64,000 nt of DNA from Nymphalis io (Eukaryota > Arthropoda > Insecta > Lepidoptera > Nymphalidae). The stretch covers positions 15,066,001 through 15,130,000 of the forward strand of contig NC_065918.1 of NCBI RefSeq assembly GCF_905147045.1, given 5' to 3'. Position 1 is the first letter of the stretch, and each line of letters starts with the position of its first letter. Of the stretch, positions 44,001 to 54,964 are shown one piece after another. The notes below the pieces were generated by a model, which saw nothing but the letters and a program-made list of their open reading frames with translations, was not told the origin of the DNA and made no database searches. Position numbers and translations under genes: made by a program.

Positions 44001-45511
44001 GAATGAATTTTTTTTATCTTAAAAATGTTAATTATCATTAAATAATTACTTATTTCATTTATAAATTCGTTTTGTAGACGTTTGAATAAAAAAAAATCTT
44101 AATAAATAGCACGTTAGTGCTATCCAATAGGATAAAATATTTAGTATGTCTACTGTTTAGATAAAACCTGACGAACAATCTTGCAATCACAATTTTAAAT
44201 AAATTGATAACAATCCTTTTGAAACTAATTCATTGATGAGTCTCTCAGATTTATTTAATTTTTAATTAATGTGTCATGCAATTGATAGAGAACATACTTT
44301 TGTGATCAAAAGACTCTCTGATAGCTAGCTTTCTGAATGCTTAATGTCCGGTTATTTAATCCTAAAAACGATTCGTTTTGCCTACGAATAGTAGAATTTC
44401 TACGAGGTCTAATTCTGTTGCCTATAAAAACTTTTCGTATCGTTAAATTGGCAAATGGTCCAAGTGATGGTTAGAGTTAACCACTGCACGTAGGCGTTAG
44501 CGCTGTAAGAAATTAAGATGTTATGGTCCTTGTGCCCCTTAAAATGTATAAATATTTTGTAATGTAAAAGGCAAAAAGAATTTTGTTTTTTCTTTTTAAA
44601 TGAGATAATTTCCAAATTTCTACATACGTTTAATGAAATGACCGAGACCGCATCAGTGCATATAATTCTTCGTATTATTATTTTTTTCGATAACTTACAT
44701 CCTGAACTAGACAAGGCCAAAATATACAATAATAATCGCAAAAATCCATCAATTCTAATGAAAATTTTGTTTATAGCTACATACTAGATTGAATTAATTA
44801 AACATTTCGTCCCATTCATGTCGAATATAAGATGTCCATTTTAACACAGTCTCTACGTAAGATCCCATAAGTACCGCATAAATGATATGCACTTTGGTTT
44901 AATACTTTATTACTATTGTACTCCATTGAAGGAAGTGAAAAGGAAGTAAAAATAATTAAATATCGATTCGATGATCGACGCGATCATTGTAATAGACAGT
45001 TGCTTAACTTTACATGGGAAATCATGATTAGTTAATATTTGAACGTGACGCCATTTATAATTTCTCCATACTTACTGCATAAAGTAAATGTGACTATATA
45101 AAGTAAATGACACTTACAGCATTATTCAATGTATCTACAAAATTGCACCTATTAAATAAAAAAAAACAAACTAATGTAGTCAAATAACAATTAAGTTAGA
45201 ATAAAACTGATATTCTAATTATAAATATAGTTGTCATAATTTACATATTTTAAACTTATAATTGCTTTCTTGCTTATTTTTCGTTTTGCAGATAATATGG
45301 GATGTTACTTAGGAACCATCGAGCTAACATATTACGTACATCCTCAGGTTTAGTATTATTAATATTAGTATTATAACATATTCTAAGTTAAATATGAATT
45401 TCATACTAACCTCCATAATTGGGTCTCACTCGCTTATCATAGCTTACGCTTAACGAGTCGAGAATCGCCGAGATGTTGACATCACCAAACATACCACCTC
45501 CACCAGCCCCG
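37875..45511 (-). CDS. Rdl: Rdl-type GABA-gated chloride channel subunit (exons 2-10)
   Basis: A Cys-loop receptor subunit that forms the GABA-gated chloride channel of insect neurons. Exons on the minus strand: 45411-45511, 3a 42652-42719 or 3b 42372-42439, 40457-40683, 39958-40040, 39433-39570, 38952-39236, 38539-38747, 38215-38451 and 37875-38039. All junctions are GT/AG and phases agree, giving 503 aa from the mature N-terminus. Seen in order: DVNISAILDSLSVSYDKRV; loop D [12 protein letters not shown]; the Cys loop (C139-C153, 13 residues between); TM1 IPSGLIVIISWVSFW; TM2 PARVSLGVTTVLTM; TM3; a long Pro/Val-rich cytoplasmic loop; and TM4 FPVCFVCFNLMYWIIYL. The signal-peptide exon was not found. 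The TM2 2-prime residue is Ser (39088-39090), where susceptible Rdl has Ala. The subunit family is certain; which lepidopteran Rdl paralogue it is, is not. Confidence 0.93.
38215..38451 (-). CDS. Rdl: Rdl exon 9 (cytoplasmic loop, Val-Pro repeats)
   Basis: Starts EVRFKVHDAKVYTKTGPLES, a conserved Rdl loop segment, and ends IPAHLLQASK before a GTTTGT donor (weak beyond GT). Between them lies a run of alternating V-P-V, V-T-V and I-P-V dipeptides at about 38275-38370, which is low-complexity at both DNA and protein level. Confidence 0.92.
38539..38747 (-). CDS. Rdl: Rdl exon 8 (end of TM3, cytoplasmic loop)
   Basis: Acceptor TATTGCAG ending 38748. Encodes EYATVGYMAKRIQMRKQRF, continuing TM3 and the basic loop start, then an Ala/Pro/Ser-rich segment ending RPAPPSRST. 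Donor GTATAA. Confidence 0.93.
38952..39236 (-). CDS. Rdl: Rdl exon 7 (loop C, TM1-TM3, Ser at 2-prime)
   Basis: Acceptor TTTTTTGCAG ending 39237, donor GTAACA. Encodes loop C (NYSRLACEIQF), TM1, the short TM1-TM2 linker WLNRNATPAR, TM2 beginning V-S-L-G-V-T-T-V-L, NAALPKISYVKSIDVYLG and most of TM3. The TCT codon at 39088-39090 gives Ser at the pore 2-prime position. Confidence 0.96.
39433..39570 (-). CDS. Rdl: Rdl exon 6 (loop B region; single version)
   Basis: Acceptor TGGTACAG ending 39571, donor GTACAA. Encodes [20 protein letters not shown] and SSEVSLPQFKVLGHRQRAME, matching the version of exon 6 with [10 protein letters not shown] (the Drosophila 6d-like type as I recall it). I found no second exon 6 in either flanking intron. 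Confidence 0.94.
39958..40040 (-). CDS. Rdl: Rdl exon 5 (Cys loop)
   Basis: Acceptor TTATTTTAG ending 40041, donor GTAAGT. Encodes LTITASCPMDLQYFPMDRQL-C-NIEIES, the full disulfide loop with 13 residues between the cysteines and the conserved F-P-M-D. Confidence 0.95.
40457..40683 (-). CDS. Rdl: Rdl exon 4 (ligand-binding loops D, A, E)
   Basis: Acceptor ATTTTGCAG ending 40684, donor GTATAT. Encodes [60 protein letters not shown] and GSITRSI-R. The open frame runs on into the intron (YISYKYQ...), which is read-through only. Confidence 0.96.
40684..42371 (-). other. Rdl intron between exons 3b and 4
   Basis: Contains the tandem repeat at 41107-41520. The rest is AT-rich and featureless to me. 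Confidence 0.7.
41107..41520. repeat. Tandem repeat, period about 195 bp, two copies plus a third start
   Basis: Copies begin at 41107 (GTACACGTAAAGTAGTA), 41305 (GTACACGTAAAATAGTA) and 41496 (GTATGCGTAAAATAGTA). Both long copies share GAGCATTGGTTCAA, GCAGGATAGAAACACAC, ATCGCGTGATGAGC and GTGGCCGT in the same order. Confidence 0.88.
42372..42439 (-). CDS. Rdl: Rdl alternative exon 3b (VSEVLM type)
   Basis: 68-nt exon with acceptor TTTGCAG ending 42440 and donor GTACTC. Encodes the segment ending SISSVSEVLM, in the first part of the extracellular domain. Phase and length are identical to exon 3a, so either joins exons 2 and 4 in frame. Using both or neither would shift the frame. Confidence 0.9.
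42652..42719 (-). CDS. Rdl: Rdl alternative exon 3a (LSEVKM type)
   Basis: 68-nt exon with acceptor AATTTCAG ending 42720 and donor GTATTT. Encodes GPPVDVGVTMY then VLSISSLSEVKM. It differs from 3b at three residues (Asp/Glu, Leu/Val, Lys/Leu). The intron between the two exons is 212 bp. Confidence 0.9.
43681..43703. repeat. (TTG)n microsatellite
   Basis: Seven consecutive TTG/TGT units within the Rdl intron. Confidence 0.9.
44449..44545 (-). mobile_element. Very old family B fragment
   Basis: Keeps GGTCCAAGTGATGGTTAGAG, GCGCTGTAAGAAATTAAGAT and GTTATGGTCCTTGTGCC in family B order. Weak. Confidence 0.35.
45411..45511 (-). CDS. Rdl: Rdl exon 2 (mature N-terminus)
   Basis: Acceptor TTGTTATAG ending 45512, donor GTTAGT. 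Encodes GAGGGGMFGDVNISAILDSL then SVSYDKRVRPNYG. It needs two bases from an upstream exon to complete its first codon, so there is a missing 5' exon carrying the signal peptide. Confidence 0.93.
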
Positions 45512-46202
45512 CTATAACAAAAGAAAACAAATATATAAAAACTTATTCAAGAACAAAGTTAACATAACATATAGATTTGTTCATTTGAATTTATTATAAT
45601 TACAAATCATTCAATAACTAAAATAATAGAAGTTCGTTAATAAGCTAAATATATTTTTTGATTATTATGTAATATATAAAAATCTCGTGTCACGGTGTTT
45701 GTGGTCGAACTCCTCCGAAACGGCTCGAACGATTTTTATGAAATTTGTTATGTATATTTGGGAGGAATCGATCGTAAAGTTAAGATAAAGTTTTCATACC
45801 ACTAGGTGTTAAGGGTGTCCCTATCCAGAATTTCTTTTTCTATTTTTTTTTATTTTGTATTTTTTGAGATTTAGCATCAAAAATTACACCCCAACTTTTC
45901 ATCACCCCAAATTTTTACCCTCCAAGCCCATCATCCCATTTTGAAGTCATGATTTTAATATTTTTGTATGAACAGTATCAAAATAATTACTTATAGTGAA
46001 CCTCATCGAGCTTTCGTCCACGTCATTTACGAGAAGCGTCGCGTCATTTTGACATTTAAAAATTTGCAAAATATTAAACGATTTATTTAATTGATAAGAA
46101 ATATAAACGTGTTTTATGATATTGAAAAGGTTGGTAAAATATTAAAAGATCAAATACATTATCGGTATAACGTTTTTATCTGTAAATACAACAATTTGGT
46201 CT

Positions 46203-46220
46203 ATGTGTGTGTGTGTGTGC
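46203..46220. repeat. (TG)n microsatellite
   Basis: Run of TGTGTGTGTGTGTGTG inside the Helitron. Confidence 0.85.
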
Positions 46221-46233
46221 GTTACAGTGAAAA

Positions 46234-46425
46234 ATGCCAGCAATACGCAAGTGGGCCCATTTGGTCCATCGAACTAATAAAGCATCAAGCATGCCTAATA
46301 ATAAAGCAGAAAGAACAGACGAACAAATCCAACAAAATAACGAAAATGTGCGCGTGAGCATGCATCCAGTAGCAAGGCTGTTCCTGAAGTCCATTCGCAC
46401 ACGAAAACATATTGCAATATATTAG
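46234..46425 (+). pseudogene. Helitron ORF N-terminal remnant
   Basis: A 63-codon frame, basic and Gln/Asn-rich (KAERTDEQIQQNNENVRVSM), in the position where Helitron polyproteins start. Lepidopteran Helitron N-termini have similar low-complexity basic stretches with E-N-N/R-x-R motifs. The match is by style rather than by firm homology. Confidence 0.4.
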
Positions 46426-46973
46426 ATTGCTATTATAACAATATTTTATTTATAGTACTCTGTTTTGATTGTTTAAAACTTATAAAGACATTTTTGACGT
46501 TTATTTTATTGTTAAAGTGTTTAATTACTTTGACAACATTCAAAATTAAATTCTTTAGAAATAATATCATTATTCTGAATCAAAATTAATTATTTAATGC
46601 AATAAGTAAAACTTAATTTCACTTGAATTCTGTTAGCAGCGCTACCTTTGAACAGACTATGTTTGTTTATATAGTTTGTGTGAAATAAATCATCTCGAGT
46701 TGTATAAACTATATTTCAAAAAATAGCAGTAATTCAATTTATCTTTTTTAATAGAAACTGTTAGTTGCATATAACTGAATCGATTGAAAAGCAATAAAAA
46801 CACGTGGTTGTCTATTATTATCTATTACACTGGAATTATAAAAGAATAAATTTAAATTAAAATCTTAGGAGTCACGGCAAAATTAAAATTCTGGCGCAAG
46901 AAGAAAAATTATAGTGATGGCCAACAATGCGACAGCGAAATAGCCAGCGCAAAGATTATGTTCCATTCGTATG

Positions 46974-47729
46974 TTTTTTTTTTTTTTTTTATATTCGCCG
47001 GGAGGGCAAATGACTCTACTCCACCTGATGGTAAGTGGTAGTAGAGTCCAAACGCGACGACGGCCAGTACAGACGGGAAAAACGTTCTGCACTAGCCGCC
47101 TTCGCCCTGCCGGCCCGCAAGATGCCTCTTCAAACGAGTTGAAGGAACCCGGGTTGTAAGAGGAGGAGTACCACAGAGGGAGGGAAGAGGGGAAAATGTT
47201 GACTTTTTCGCCGTGAGAGCGCATACCTGTGTTTTCTTGGCATTAAACTCAACAAGATTATCAGAGCCCCATTTGGCGATGAGCTCTAACGTCCTATCGA
47301 GTTCAATGACAAGATTCTCCCGCCTCTCCTCAGTTTCCGCCCGCCCAGCCACTGCGCGTCCGTGGTATCCACCATGCACTGTACTATCGTCTGCATAGCA
47401 ATGTTTGTTCCCAAGAGAGAGTATATCATTGATATGCAAAAGAAAGAATGTGGGAGATAGCACAGATCCCTGGGGGACCCCAGCATTCACTACATAGAAT
47501 TGTGAAGCGGAACCATCAACTAAAACACGAAGGCTACGCTTGTGTAGGAAGCTGGCAATCTAGGTGCATAGCTGAGCAGGCAAACCATATGCCGGCAGCT
47601 TGGAGAGAAGACTTCTGTGCCAGACCCTGTCGAAAGCCTTGGAGATATCGAGGCTGACAACCAACGATTCTCCATGCTTGTCGATAGCTTCACCCCAGAG
47701 GTGCGTTACGTACGCTAGAAGATCACCTA
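46974..47729 (-). mobile_element. LINE family A fragment nested in the Helitron
   Basis: Poly-T tail at 46974, 3' UTR (TATTCGCCGGGAGGGCAAATG), then a deletion to the coding part: NAGVPQGSVLSPTFFLLHIN, CYADDSTVHGGYHGR and EFNAKKTQVCALTAKKS. It stops abruptly at 47729. The coding frame 47092-47490 is open in this copy. Confidence 0.85.
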
Positions 47730-47935
47730 TGTAAATGTAATATGTTTATCCCATATTCTACCGCCAAACAGCAATATTTAGTGTTGTTGTGTTCCGGCTT
47801 AAAGGGCGATGGAGCCAGTGTAACTATAGGCACAAGGGACAATTTAGTTCCCAAGTTTGGTAGCGCATTCGCGATGTAAGGAATATTTTTATAGTGCCAA
47901 TGTATATAGGTGGGGGTGACCATTTACCAATATTA
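47728..47935 (+). mobile_element. Family B fragment adjoining the nested LINE
   Basis: Plus-strand sense: CATATTCTACCGCCAAACAG, TTGTTGTGTTCCGGCTTAAA, GCACAAGGGACAATTTAGTTC, CGCATTCGCGATGTAAGG and GTGACCATTTACCAAT. It ends before the conserved tail's poly-A, and its junction with the LINE fragment is direct. Confidence 0.75.
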
Positions 47936-48116
47936 TAAAGGAAATAAATAACGCACCACCTTTTTCAAAAGTTCTATCTCATAATGTGGGACGAATGTAC
48001 GATGAGCTACTACTCACACACAAAATCCGTAGACATAACCTAGAAAACAGTAATAAATAAACGCATGAAAATAATCGCAGGATGGTGCTTCATGCATATG
48101 ATACGTATAATGATAT

Positions 48117-48278
48117 AAAAGGCAAGGCTAAACGATGTCCGTTTGGCTTAGATTTGGGCACACAATGATTATAATATACGTGGCTCGTTCTCGGATGGGC
48201 AAACCATCGATCTTATTTGTGTTGGCTAAAGACGGACTGACAAAAAATATCGTACACTCAATTGCTCTTCGAACTTAA
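48117..48278 (+). pseudogene. Helitron helicase C-terminal remnant (motif V/VI region)
   Basis: Two adjoining frames read KGKAKRCPFGLDLG and FGHTMIIIYVARSRMGKPS then ILFVLAKDGLTKNIVHSIAL, stop at 48276. This matches the end of Pif1/Helitron helicases, where a G-Q-x-L-K...GL-D-L stretch is followed by F-S-H-G-Q-x-YVAxSRVGKP and the C-terminal KNIV. It is frameshifted between the two pieces. Confidence 0.7.
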
Positions 48279-51200
48279 TTTACTGCTTTAGGATAAAAAT
48301 ATATTACTTTTTCACTTTACATTTAACTTTTAATCAAACAATGAATATGTCCATTACATTAAGGAAATACATTGAATTGTGAAAATGAATGGTGGTGTCT
48401 TTTTTGTTTTTAACGGCGATTAAGAACGTCTACAGTGCTCCTTTCCTTTTTCTGTCATAGATCCCATCCCCACACACTTTATATGGCAGAACGACGTTTG
48501 CCGGGTCAGCTAGTAATAATATATAGAATCAACGAAGTTAGCGCCACACACTCACAGAGGAGTAGAGAGAGGCGGTGAATAGGGCTCATAAGATCATCAT
48601 GCCGTTTGCTGTCACGGTGTATGGTCTTAACCCTGAGGTAAGCAAATAGATCAATACAAATACACAAATAAACCGATTACAACCGATTGGTTAAACCAAA
48701 TCAAAATTATTTACTTTTCGGTAATTTGCTTCGCGCGCGCTTCGTACATTCATTTGTGAAGGCGTATCACGAAGTGCAGAACGAGGTAAACATTAGATGT
48801 GTAATTTGAATACGAAATGCATCGATGCCGCATTCTGCAATTTATTGCTAAAGAGAAGCCATAATACTCGTATTTAGTACATATATTGGTCTGAATTTTC
48901 GCCTAAATATCGGTTAAATATTTGTTATCATATCTTCGTAACATTTCAAATTTGATTTGAGAGCTATGAATTGTAATTATGTACGAAAACATTCACTACA
49001 GATCAAAATTCGATCAGAGGTAGAAAATCTGATAAGTAGGTAGGTGTAGATACGCAGGTGAGCTTGTGGTAGAGCACCACTAGTGGTAGGGCTAAGTGCA
49101 AGCTCGTATTAATAAATTAGTCATCTCCAGATAAATTATTAATATTTTATAAAGTATTGCATTTTATATAATTGATAGTGACAGTTCGAAATAAACACTA
49201 AAAACACTTAATACTAAAAATAAAATACACTGGAAAATTCGTTAATGAATAGCGCTCTCGTAAAACGAAACGATACAATGCGAACCCGGCGCACTCGCAA
49301 TACATCTATGAAAGGTATTCAAAAATGTATTGAGGAATCAATGTTGTTTCACACTCACGTACTAAACTGAACACGAGTTCCATTTTTAAACCTTACGCTT
49401 TGATATATTTTTTTCTTTTTAGTAACTATTGGATTGGAATACTGGCTTTATTTTTTTTTTAGAGGATTGACGAATTGTCATGCAAAGTTGTACATTGCCA
49501 GTAGCGCATTGTATGACAAATATTTCTTCACAAAGGATGTGAGGCGCTCACATTGATTAAATTCAACACATTATGATTATATTCAAGGTATTATAAATTA
49601 ATAAAACTTAAATTTGTAATTTTAGTACAATGTAATGTATATAGCGAAACAAATTAAATTAGCAAAATTCGATTAAAATTAATGAATTTAAAAAACTGAT
49701 CTACAAATAATATTTGTTAAACTAAACTGTATCGTCGCCAAAATATTATATGTCCAATATATTAGCTCAATCTGCGTAATTTTACTGAAATGTGAAATTA
49801 TTTTGTAAGTGTTTAACTTCTACTTATAAATGTGTGCACGCTTAAAGCATTGCATGTAGTGTTTAACGTGAAAATTCATGAACTAATTAAGGAAAAATCG
49901 ATAGAATATTGAAATTGTTTGTTTTGTTAAGCATTTTATCGTCCCAAAGGCATAGGCGTTCTATTTTATTGAAGAGAAAATTTTGGAACTTTTTCCGCAG
50001 CGCCGCTTCGAAGCATGTTTGTCAATACACAATAAACACACACTATGATTTATAATAAAAACTAGTTGTAGTTAAATTTAATAAAATACGTAAGAATTAT
50101 ATCATTAATTTACAACTAAACTGAAATGAATTTAATTCATGAAGAAAATAAAAACACCCACCAACGTCTACTCGAACGAAATCTCGTAGATACGTAACTT
50201 CGTTCAAGAATCATCTTTTAATTATTATTTAAGCTTTAAATACTCGGCTTACCGGAAGATTATATTCTTTCTTCTCGTTTAAAAGTTACTTTGAATTAAA
50301 TTCAAAGGCAAAAATTCTCAATTCATCAAAGTTTGGACTAAGCAAATTTCCAATCCGGTTTAAAACGCTCCTCATAGACATGATTTCGTTCAAGTTCGTC
50401 GTAATCTCGTCTAATTTAATCTCAAGTTACCATTGTCGCACTTAATTGGTTCAGTAAAATACTAGCCGTTTAAAATTTTTCATTTTATTATTTACTTAAG
50501 GTTTCGATTACGATTTAAGATCAATTTCCCGTTGCAATATTCAATGATATTAACTTGTTTCAATTTTACAAATCTTAACTTGGATATTATAGGATTTATA
50601 AATAATGTGAAATAATATATAACAAATTTGGGCTTTTTTACATTAGTATGTGTCATTTGAGTCGTGTGTATTTAAAAAAAACAGTAATAAAATTAATTGT
50701 TGTACTCCGGTTTTCAAATTGATTAAATCAGTTTCATTCCAGATATAAGAATATCTATTATGTCCCCGATTAGTATTTATGTTTATGGACGCAGGCGACA
50801 TCGTTTTAACATGAACATGCATTTGCTTAATTGCCTATAAAACCTTAATGAAACAATATGCATATTGCTTAGTTTTTATTGCGCTTTTTATTTAAAAGGT
50901 TAATTTATTTGCGTCAAGTAAACTGGAAGTAGCAATAAATTAATGCCAAACTTTAAACAAATACAATTTTATATTAAAACATATAAATTTTCTTAAAGAT
51001 TGTAAATCACGTTCGTTTAAATAAATTCAACTTTAAAAGAGTATTTCCTTTCTTTAACAAATTGTACTGTTACATACAAAACGATTAGCATTTGATATAT
51101 TAAAGCAAACGTCTTTACAATTGCATTCAATCGCTTCTCGTAATACATTCCTCGACAGGACAATTACAATATAACTGCAAATAACTCGATTTTTGAATAG

Positions 51201-51527
51201 ATACGAAGAATCCTTCGAGAACATTTCTATATTACTTTATTGTTTAATTTTATGATAATGAATTATGAAAAATGTAGTATCTCCGTCAATCCTGATGAAA
51301 TGTTATTTGTTTACAATTTAATAAATTAATTCCCAAGGAAAAATAACTGATTATCACACCTCTGAAGTGCTATTTTGTAACTTACTTCGTACGTTCTTCG
51401 TTAAAAGATCGCCTTAGGGTTATACGTCATTTATAATATTCTGATATTCACAATCGTGTTGAGCACTGTTTTCATTTTCACATATTGAATCCCTTTATGA
51501 CATTACTGTTGTATTTATCCCGTAGTA

Positions 51528-51822
51528 TTTTTTTTTTTATAGAATAGGAAGGTGGACGAGCATATGGGCCATCTGATGATAAGTGGTCACCAACGCCCTT
51601 AGACATTGGCATTGTAAGATATGTCAACCATCGCTTACATCGCCAATGCTCCACCAACCTCGGGAACTACGATGTTATGTCCCTTGTGCCTGTAATTACA
51701 CTGGCTCACTCACCCTTCAAACCGGAACACAACAATACCAAGTACTGCTGTTTTGCGGCAGAATATCTGATAAGTGGGTGGTACCTACCCAGACGAGCTC
51801 GCACAAAGCCCTACCACCAGTA
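51528..51822 (-). mobile_element. Family B retroelement, complete
   Basis: About 295 bp. Poly-A tail (poly-T at 51528) and the opposite end at GCCCTACCACCAGTA. The tail holds the core ACCACTTA-TCATCAG variant of ACCACTTACCATCAGG. The plus-strand order CACCAACCTCGGGAACTACG, ATGTCCCTTGTGCCTGTAAT, ACCGGAACACAACAATACC and GTGGTACCTACCCAGACG matches the other copies. Confidence 0.85.
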
Positions 51823-53212
51823 ACATCTACTCGTTCAGAAATGCAATCGTGTTAATAAGATAAACAATGCATTATACTTTTGCCTAACTATACTGTATAT
51901 TCCAGTATGACTAGTTATCTCGAATTGATACGAGGCACATAAGTTACAATTTGATCAAGACCTTGGGACTGTCATTGTTTATATATATATTTAATATTGC
52001 CTATAATTATATTAGAATTGTAGGTTTAATTTAGGACTGCATAAACATAAATGTAGGCTTAGGGCCTATTAATGTCCTTAACTATTGGGCAGAACAAGAG
52101 AAAAAAAGAGATTGATTAAAATAAAAACAGGAAAGAAACCTTAGTTTCTTCAATAGATTCTGACTTCAAAAAAAATGCTAATGAAATTGAACTAGACATT
52201 ATTTATAATTTCTGTAATACCAATTTTTAATATGTATATATTATGTGAAATATTTTATGAAATGGAATGAATTATGCAAAAGTCTCTCGTATATCGAACT
52301 TTAACAAAAGTTTGACACGTACTAAAATTCTGTATGTCAGAATTACAGGTCCCAATGGGTCGCGAGAAACGTTTCTGACAAAATAAATTTATCGTTTATG
52401 GAATTTCGATAACTATTTCAAACTAAAAAAAACGTATACGAACTGCGCAATTTCTGAAAGTGACTAATGCTGTTATACGATATTAGTTATAATAATTATA
52501 TTATGTTAATGACACAACAATCGAAATAGCGTAACACCATAGTCGTTTTTGAATATTTAGCAATGAGATGGAGTATTCAATTTGGTGCTTACGGTTTATA
52601 TTTAAAATGATTTCATATACAATAAATAATAATAACCATACTATTAAGACGAGGTATTCTTACGATCTATAAATTTTGAAAATAAATAATAGTATTTAAT
52701 AACCCAATAATGTTTTACTCTAATTATATTGTACAACAAAAGTAGTTCATTAATAAATGAACGTAAACTCCGTAGGAAACCGCACAGCGGGATGTAGGAA
52801 TTAAGAGCGAAAGATACGACTATTCCTCTCATTATAGTCCACAGTAAAGACATCGCAAGTTTTAAAAAAAAATAAAGTTAATCAATTTGTATTTCAACGA
52901 TGAAATTCTGTTGTAACAAATTGTACACAATATTTCTATTTTCGTATCCATGTAAGTGCACCAATTCAATTACGAGTACGGATTAATTTATTTATTCCAA
53001 TAAAAATCAAATATTTCAAAATTTTAACTAAATAAATATTTTTGCATTTTAATTAATTAACATGATTTTTAACAAACTTATTGGAAATGCTTTTATTATT
53101 TTACAATGAAATCAATAAAACAAATGAATTCGACTTGTTGAAACATAATTTTTTTCATAATTGGATGTTTTGATTACAATATTTAAAATGCATTTTATCA
53201 TATTATCACTAG

Positions 53213-53345
53213 CTAATCGGCCTGACTTCGCTCGGCTCGATAAGAAGAAAAATGTATTTTGGATAGGATTTGTGTAAAATCCGTTCTTAGTGAGCGTCTA
53301 CGTCGGGGACGAAGTAACCGTGACAAATTATAGTTTAAGAGATCT
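53213..53345. mobile_element. Short degenerate repeat
   Basis: Reads CACTAGCTAATCGGCCTGAC, TTCGCTCGGCTCGATAAG, then TAGTGAGCGTCTACGTCGGG. The phrases CTAGCTAA...TTCGCTCGG and AGTGAGCGcCTACGT recur in many lepidopteran element remnants. Class not assigned. Confidence 0.35.
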
Positions 53346-53699
53346 CGTATATACAACATAAATGTAACAAAATTTATTAATGTAGAAATAAAATGTCTTT
53401 GTATTGTTTGTATGTTTTGTGCCCGTTATTAAAATAAGTCAATCTAAAAACTAGAATATATACATACAAATTATTTATGTGTAGCCAACCGTATATGAAT
53501 TTACGCTTGGATATATTCCCAAAAATAAACTACTAAATAATAGAAAGTAATGAAAATGATGAAATAAATTAATTTTAATGATATTCAATCTCCGAAAGAA
53601 TTCAACAATTCCTTATAATCTACTTAAAAAACTATAAAATAACTACAAAACTGTTAAAGCGGCCACGAACAATACATCCCGACCCGTATTTTATCACAA

Positions 53700-53905
53700 A
53701 TTCAATTGCTCAACCTCATCTCATCATCATCATCATCATCATCACACTTTTGTTGTCCACTGCTGGACATAGATCTCTCCAATGACACGCCACTGAGCTT
53801 GATCTTCAGCTCTCAATCTCTATCAGCTGCCAGCCACCTTGCGTTTATCGTCACTCCACCTAGCAAGAGGGCGTTCTACGCAACCTTCGTTGAAAGCGAT
53901 TTCAT
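53700..53905 (-). mobile_element. RTE-like LINE 3' end with (GAT)n tail
   Basis: The minus strand carries a short coding-like piece of the kind GGTGGAGTGACGATAAACGC (TRWSDD-like context) and the TCCAGCAGTGGACAACAAAAG stretch that corresponds to the end of an RTE-type ORF (about VQQWT), followed by a (GAT)n simple-repeat tail at 53718-53744. RTE elements typically end in short simple repeats rather than poly-A. Five-prime truncated. Confidence 0.6.
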
Positions 53906-54964
53906 CACTCCATCTCAGTTAACATGTCACCAAGTAGAATGACGTGTTTAATCATGTAAAATGATGTAAATTTAAATTGAATCCGTCAGCTAACATGTAG
54001 GCAAGTGGAGGCAAGTGGAGGCAACATGCAGGCAAGTTATTAATTAAGGAAGTGACCTCACATCAGCTATTCGATATTAACTGTTATACTGAGTTAAGGG
54101 CGATTGAATTCAATATACTCGTGAAATTAACGTTTCTTGAAAACAAATATTAATTGTTTTTATTTAATTTAAACGTCGGAATTATATTAGTATGATATTA
54201 AGATGATAATATTATAAAAAATAATGTTATAAAAAATATAATTATTCTATCGTGGTCATTGTGTATCATTAGCGACATTAATGTATCATTTATTATGAAA
54301 ACGAATTTAATAATAAAGTCGGTATCACGTCAAGCATCCCAATTTAAGGTTTTAAGTAGTCAATTGTAAAGGAAGGTAAACATCCTTAAACAACCCGAAT
54401 GTCTGTTGAAGTGAAAGTTTAATATCAGTCGTATTTATTAAAAATATAACAAAAACATTGTTTATTGTTTTATTTTTTCCACGTAAATAAATTAACGATT
54501 TTTTGCACTCTGCAGTCAATTCTATCTACATATAGAGATGAACTATACATCGATGTTGTTAACACATCCGATTTTTTTTTAACAATTAATACTTTAGTAA
54601 GCACAATAGTATAATACTGTGTCGTAGCTACTAACGTCCTCCAATTCGACAACACATTTATTTATCATTTGTTCAATGTAAACACCAAATAGAATATAAT
54701 TTAATCCGTGAAAGTTTCTGGCGATTATAAATATTGACAAATGTTTAAATTTACATAAAAATGAAAAATATAAAAAAGGTAACAAGGGAAGATGATTATA
54801 ACACTAATTATAAGAATAATTAATGTAATGCTTAGACAGAGCCGCAAATAAATGGCCTTCGCATAAAATGTATCATTTTTGACATAATAGGCGGTTTGAT
54901 GGTGAAGTCCTTGTAGCAGATTTATCGCTCTGGCCATTATCAACGGAAAATGTCAACTGCGCAC

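Larger units (their letters stand above)
42720..45410 (-). other. Rdl intron 2
   Basis: 2.7-kb AT-rich intron. It has a (TTG)n microsatellite (43681-43703), a very old family B fragment (44449-44545) and nothing else recognisable. Confidence 0.65.
45683..48513 (+). mobile_element. Decayed Helitron with nested retroelements
   Basis: 5' end A|TCTCGTGTCACGGTG, 3' end GGGTCAGCTAG|T, the TC...CTAG termini inserted between A and T that define Helitrons. Eleven to twelve bases before the 3' end is a hairpin (GGCAGAACG-a-CGTTTGCC, 48485-48502). Inside are a short N-terminal-like ORF remnant (46234-46425) and a helicase C-terminal remnant (48117-48278). The middle of the transposase is gone, and a LINE A fragment plus a family B fragment occupy 46974-47935. 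It lies upstream of Rdl exon 2, in its presumed first intron. Confidence 0.78.

Noticed and set aside
49380..49400. Minus-strand ATG (MELVFSLV) followed by GTGAGT as Rdl exon 1
   Set aside because: The donor would leave one base, whereas exon 2 needs two; the coding part is also too short for a signal peptide.
52644..52853. Minus-strand frame starting MSLLWTIMRGIVVSFAL as the missing Rdl signal-peptide exon
   Set aside because: It is hydrophobic near the start, but I found no donor site leaving two bases to complete the first codon of exon 2, and the following residues do not look like an Rdl N-terminus.
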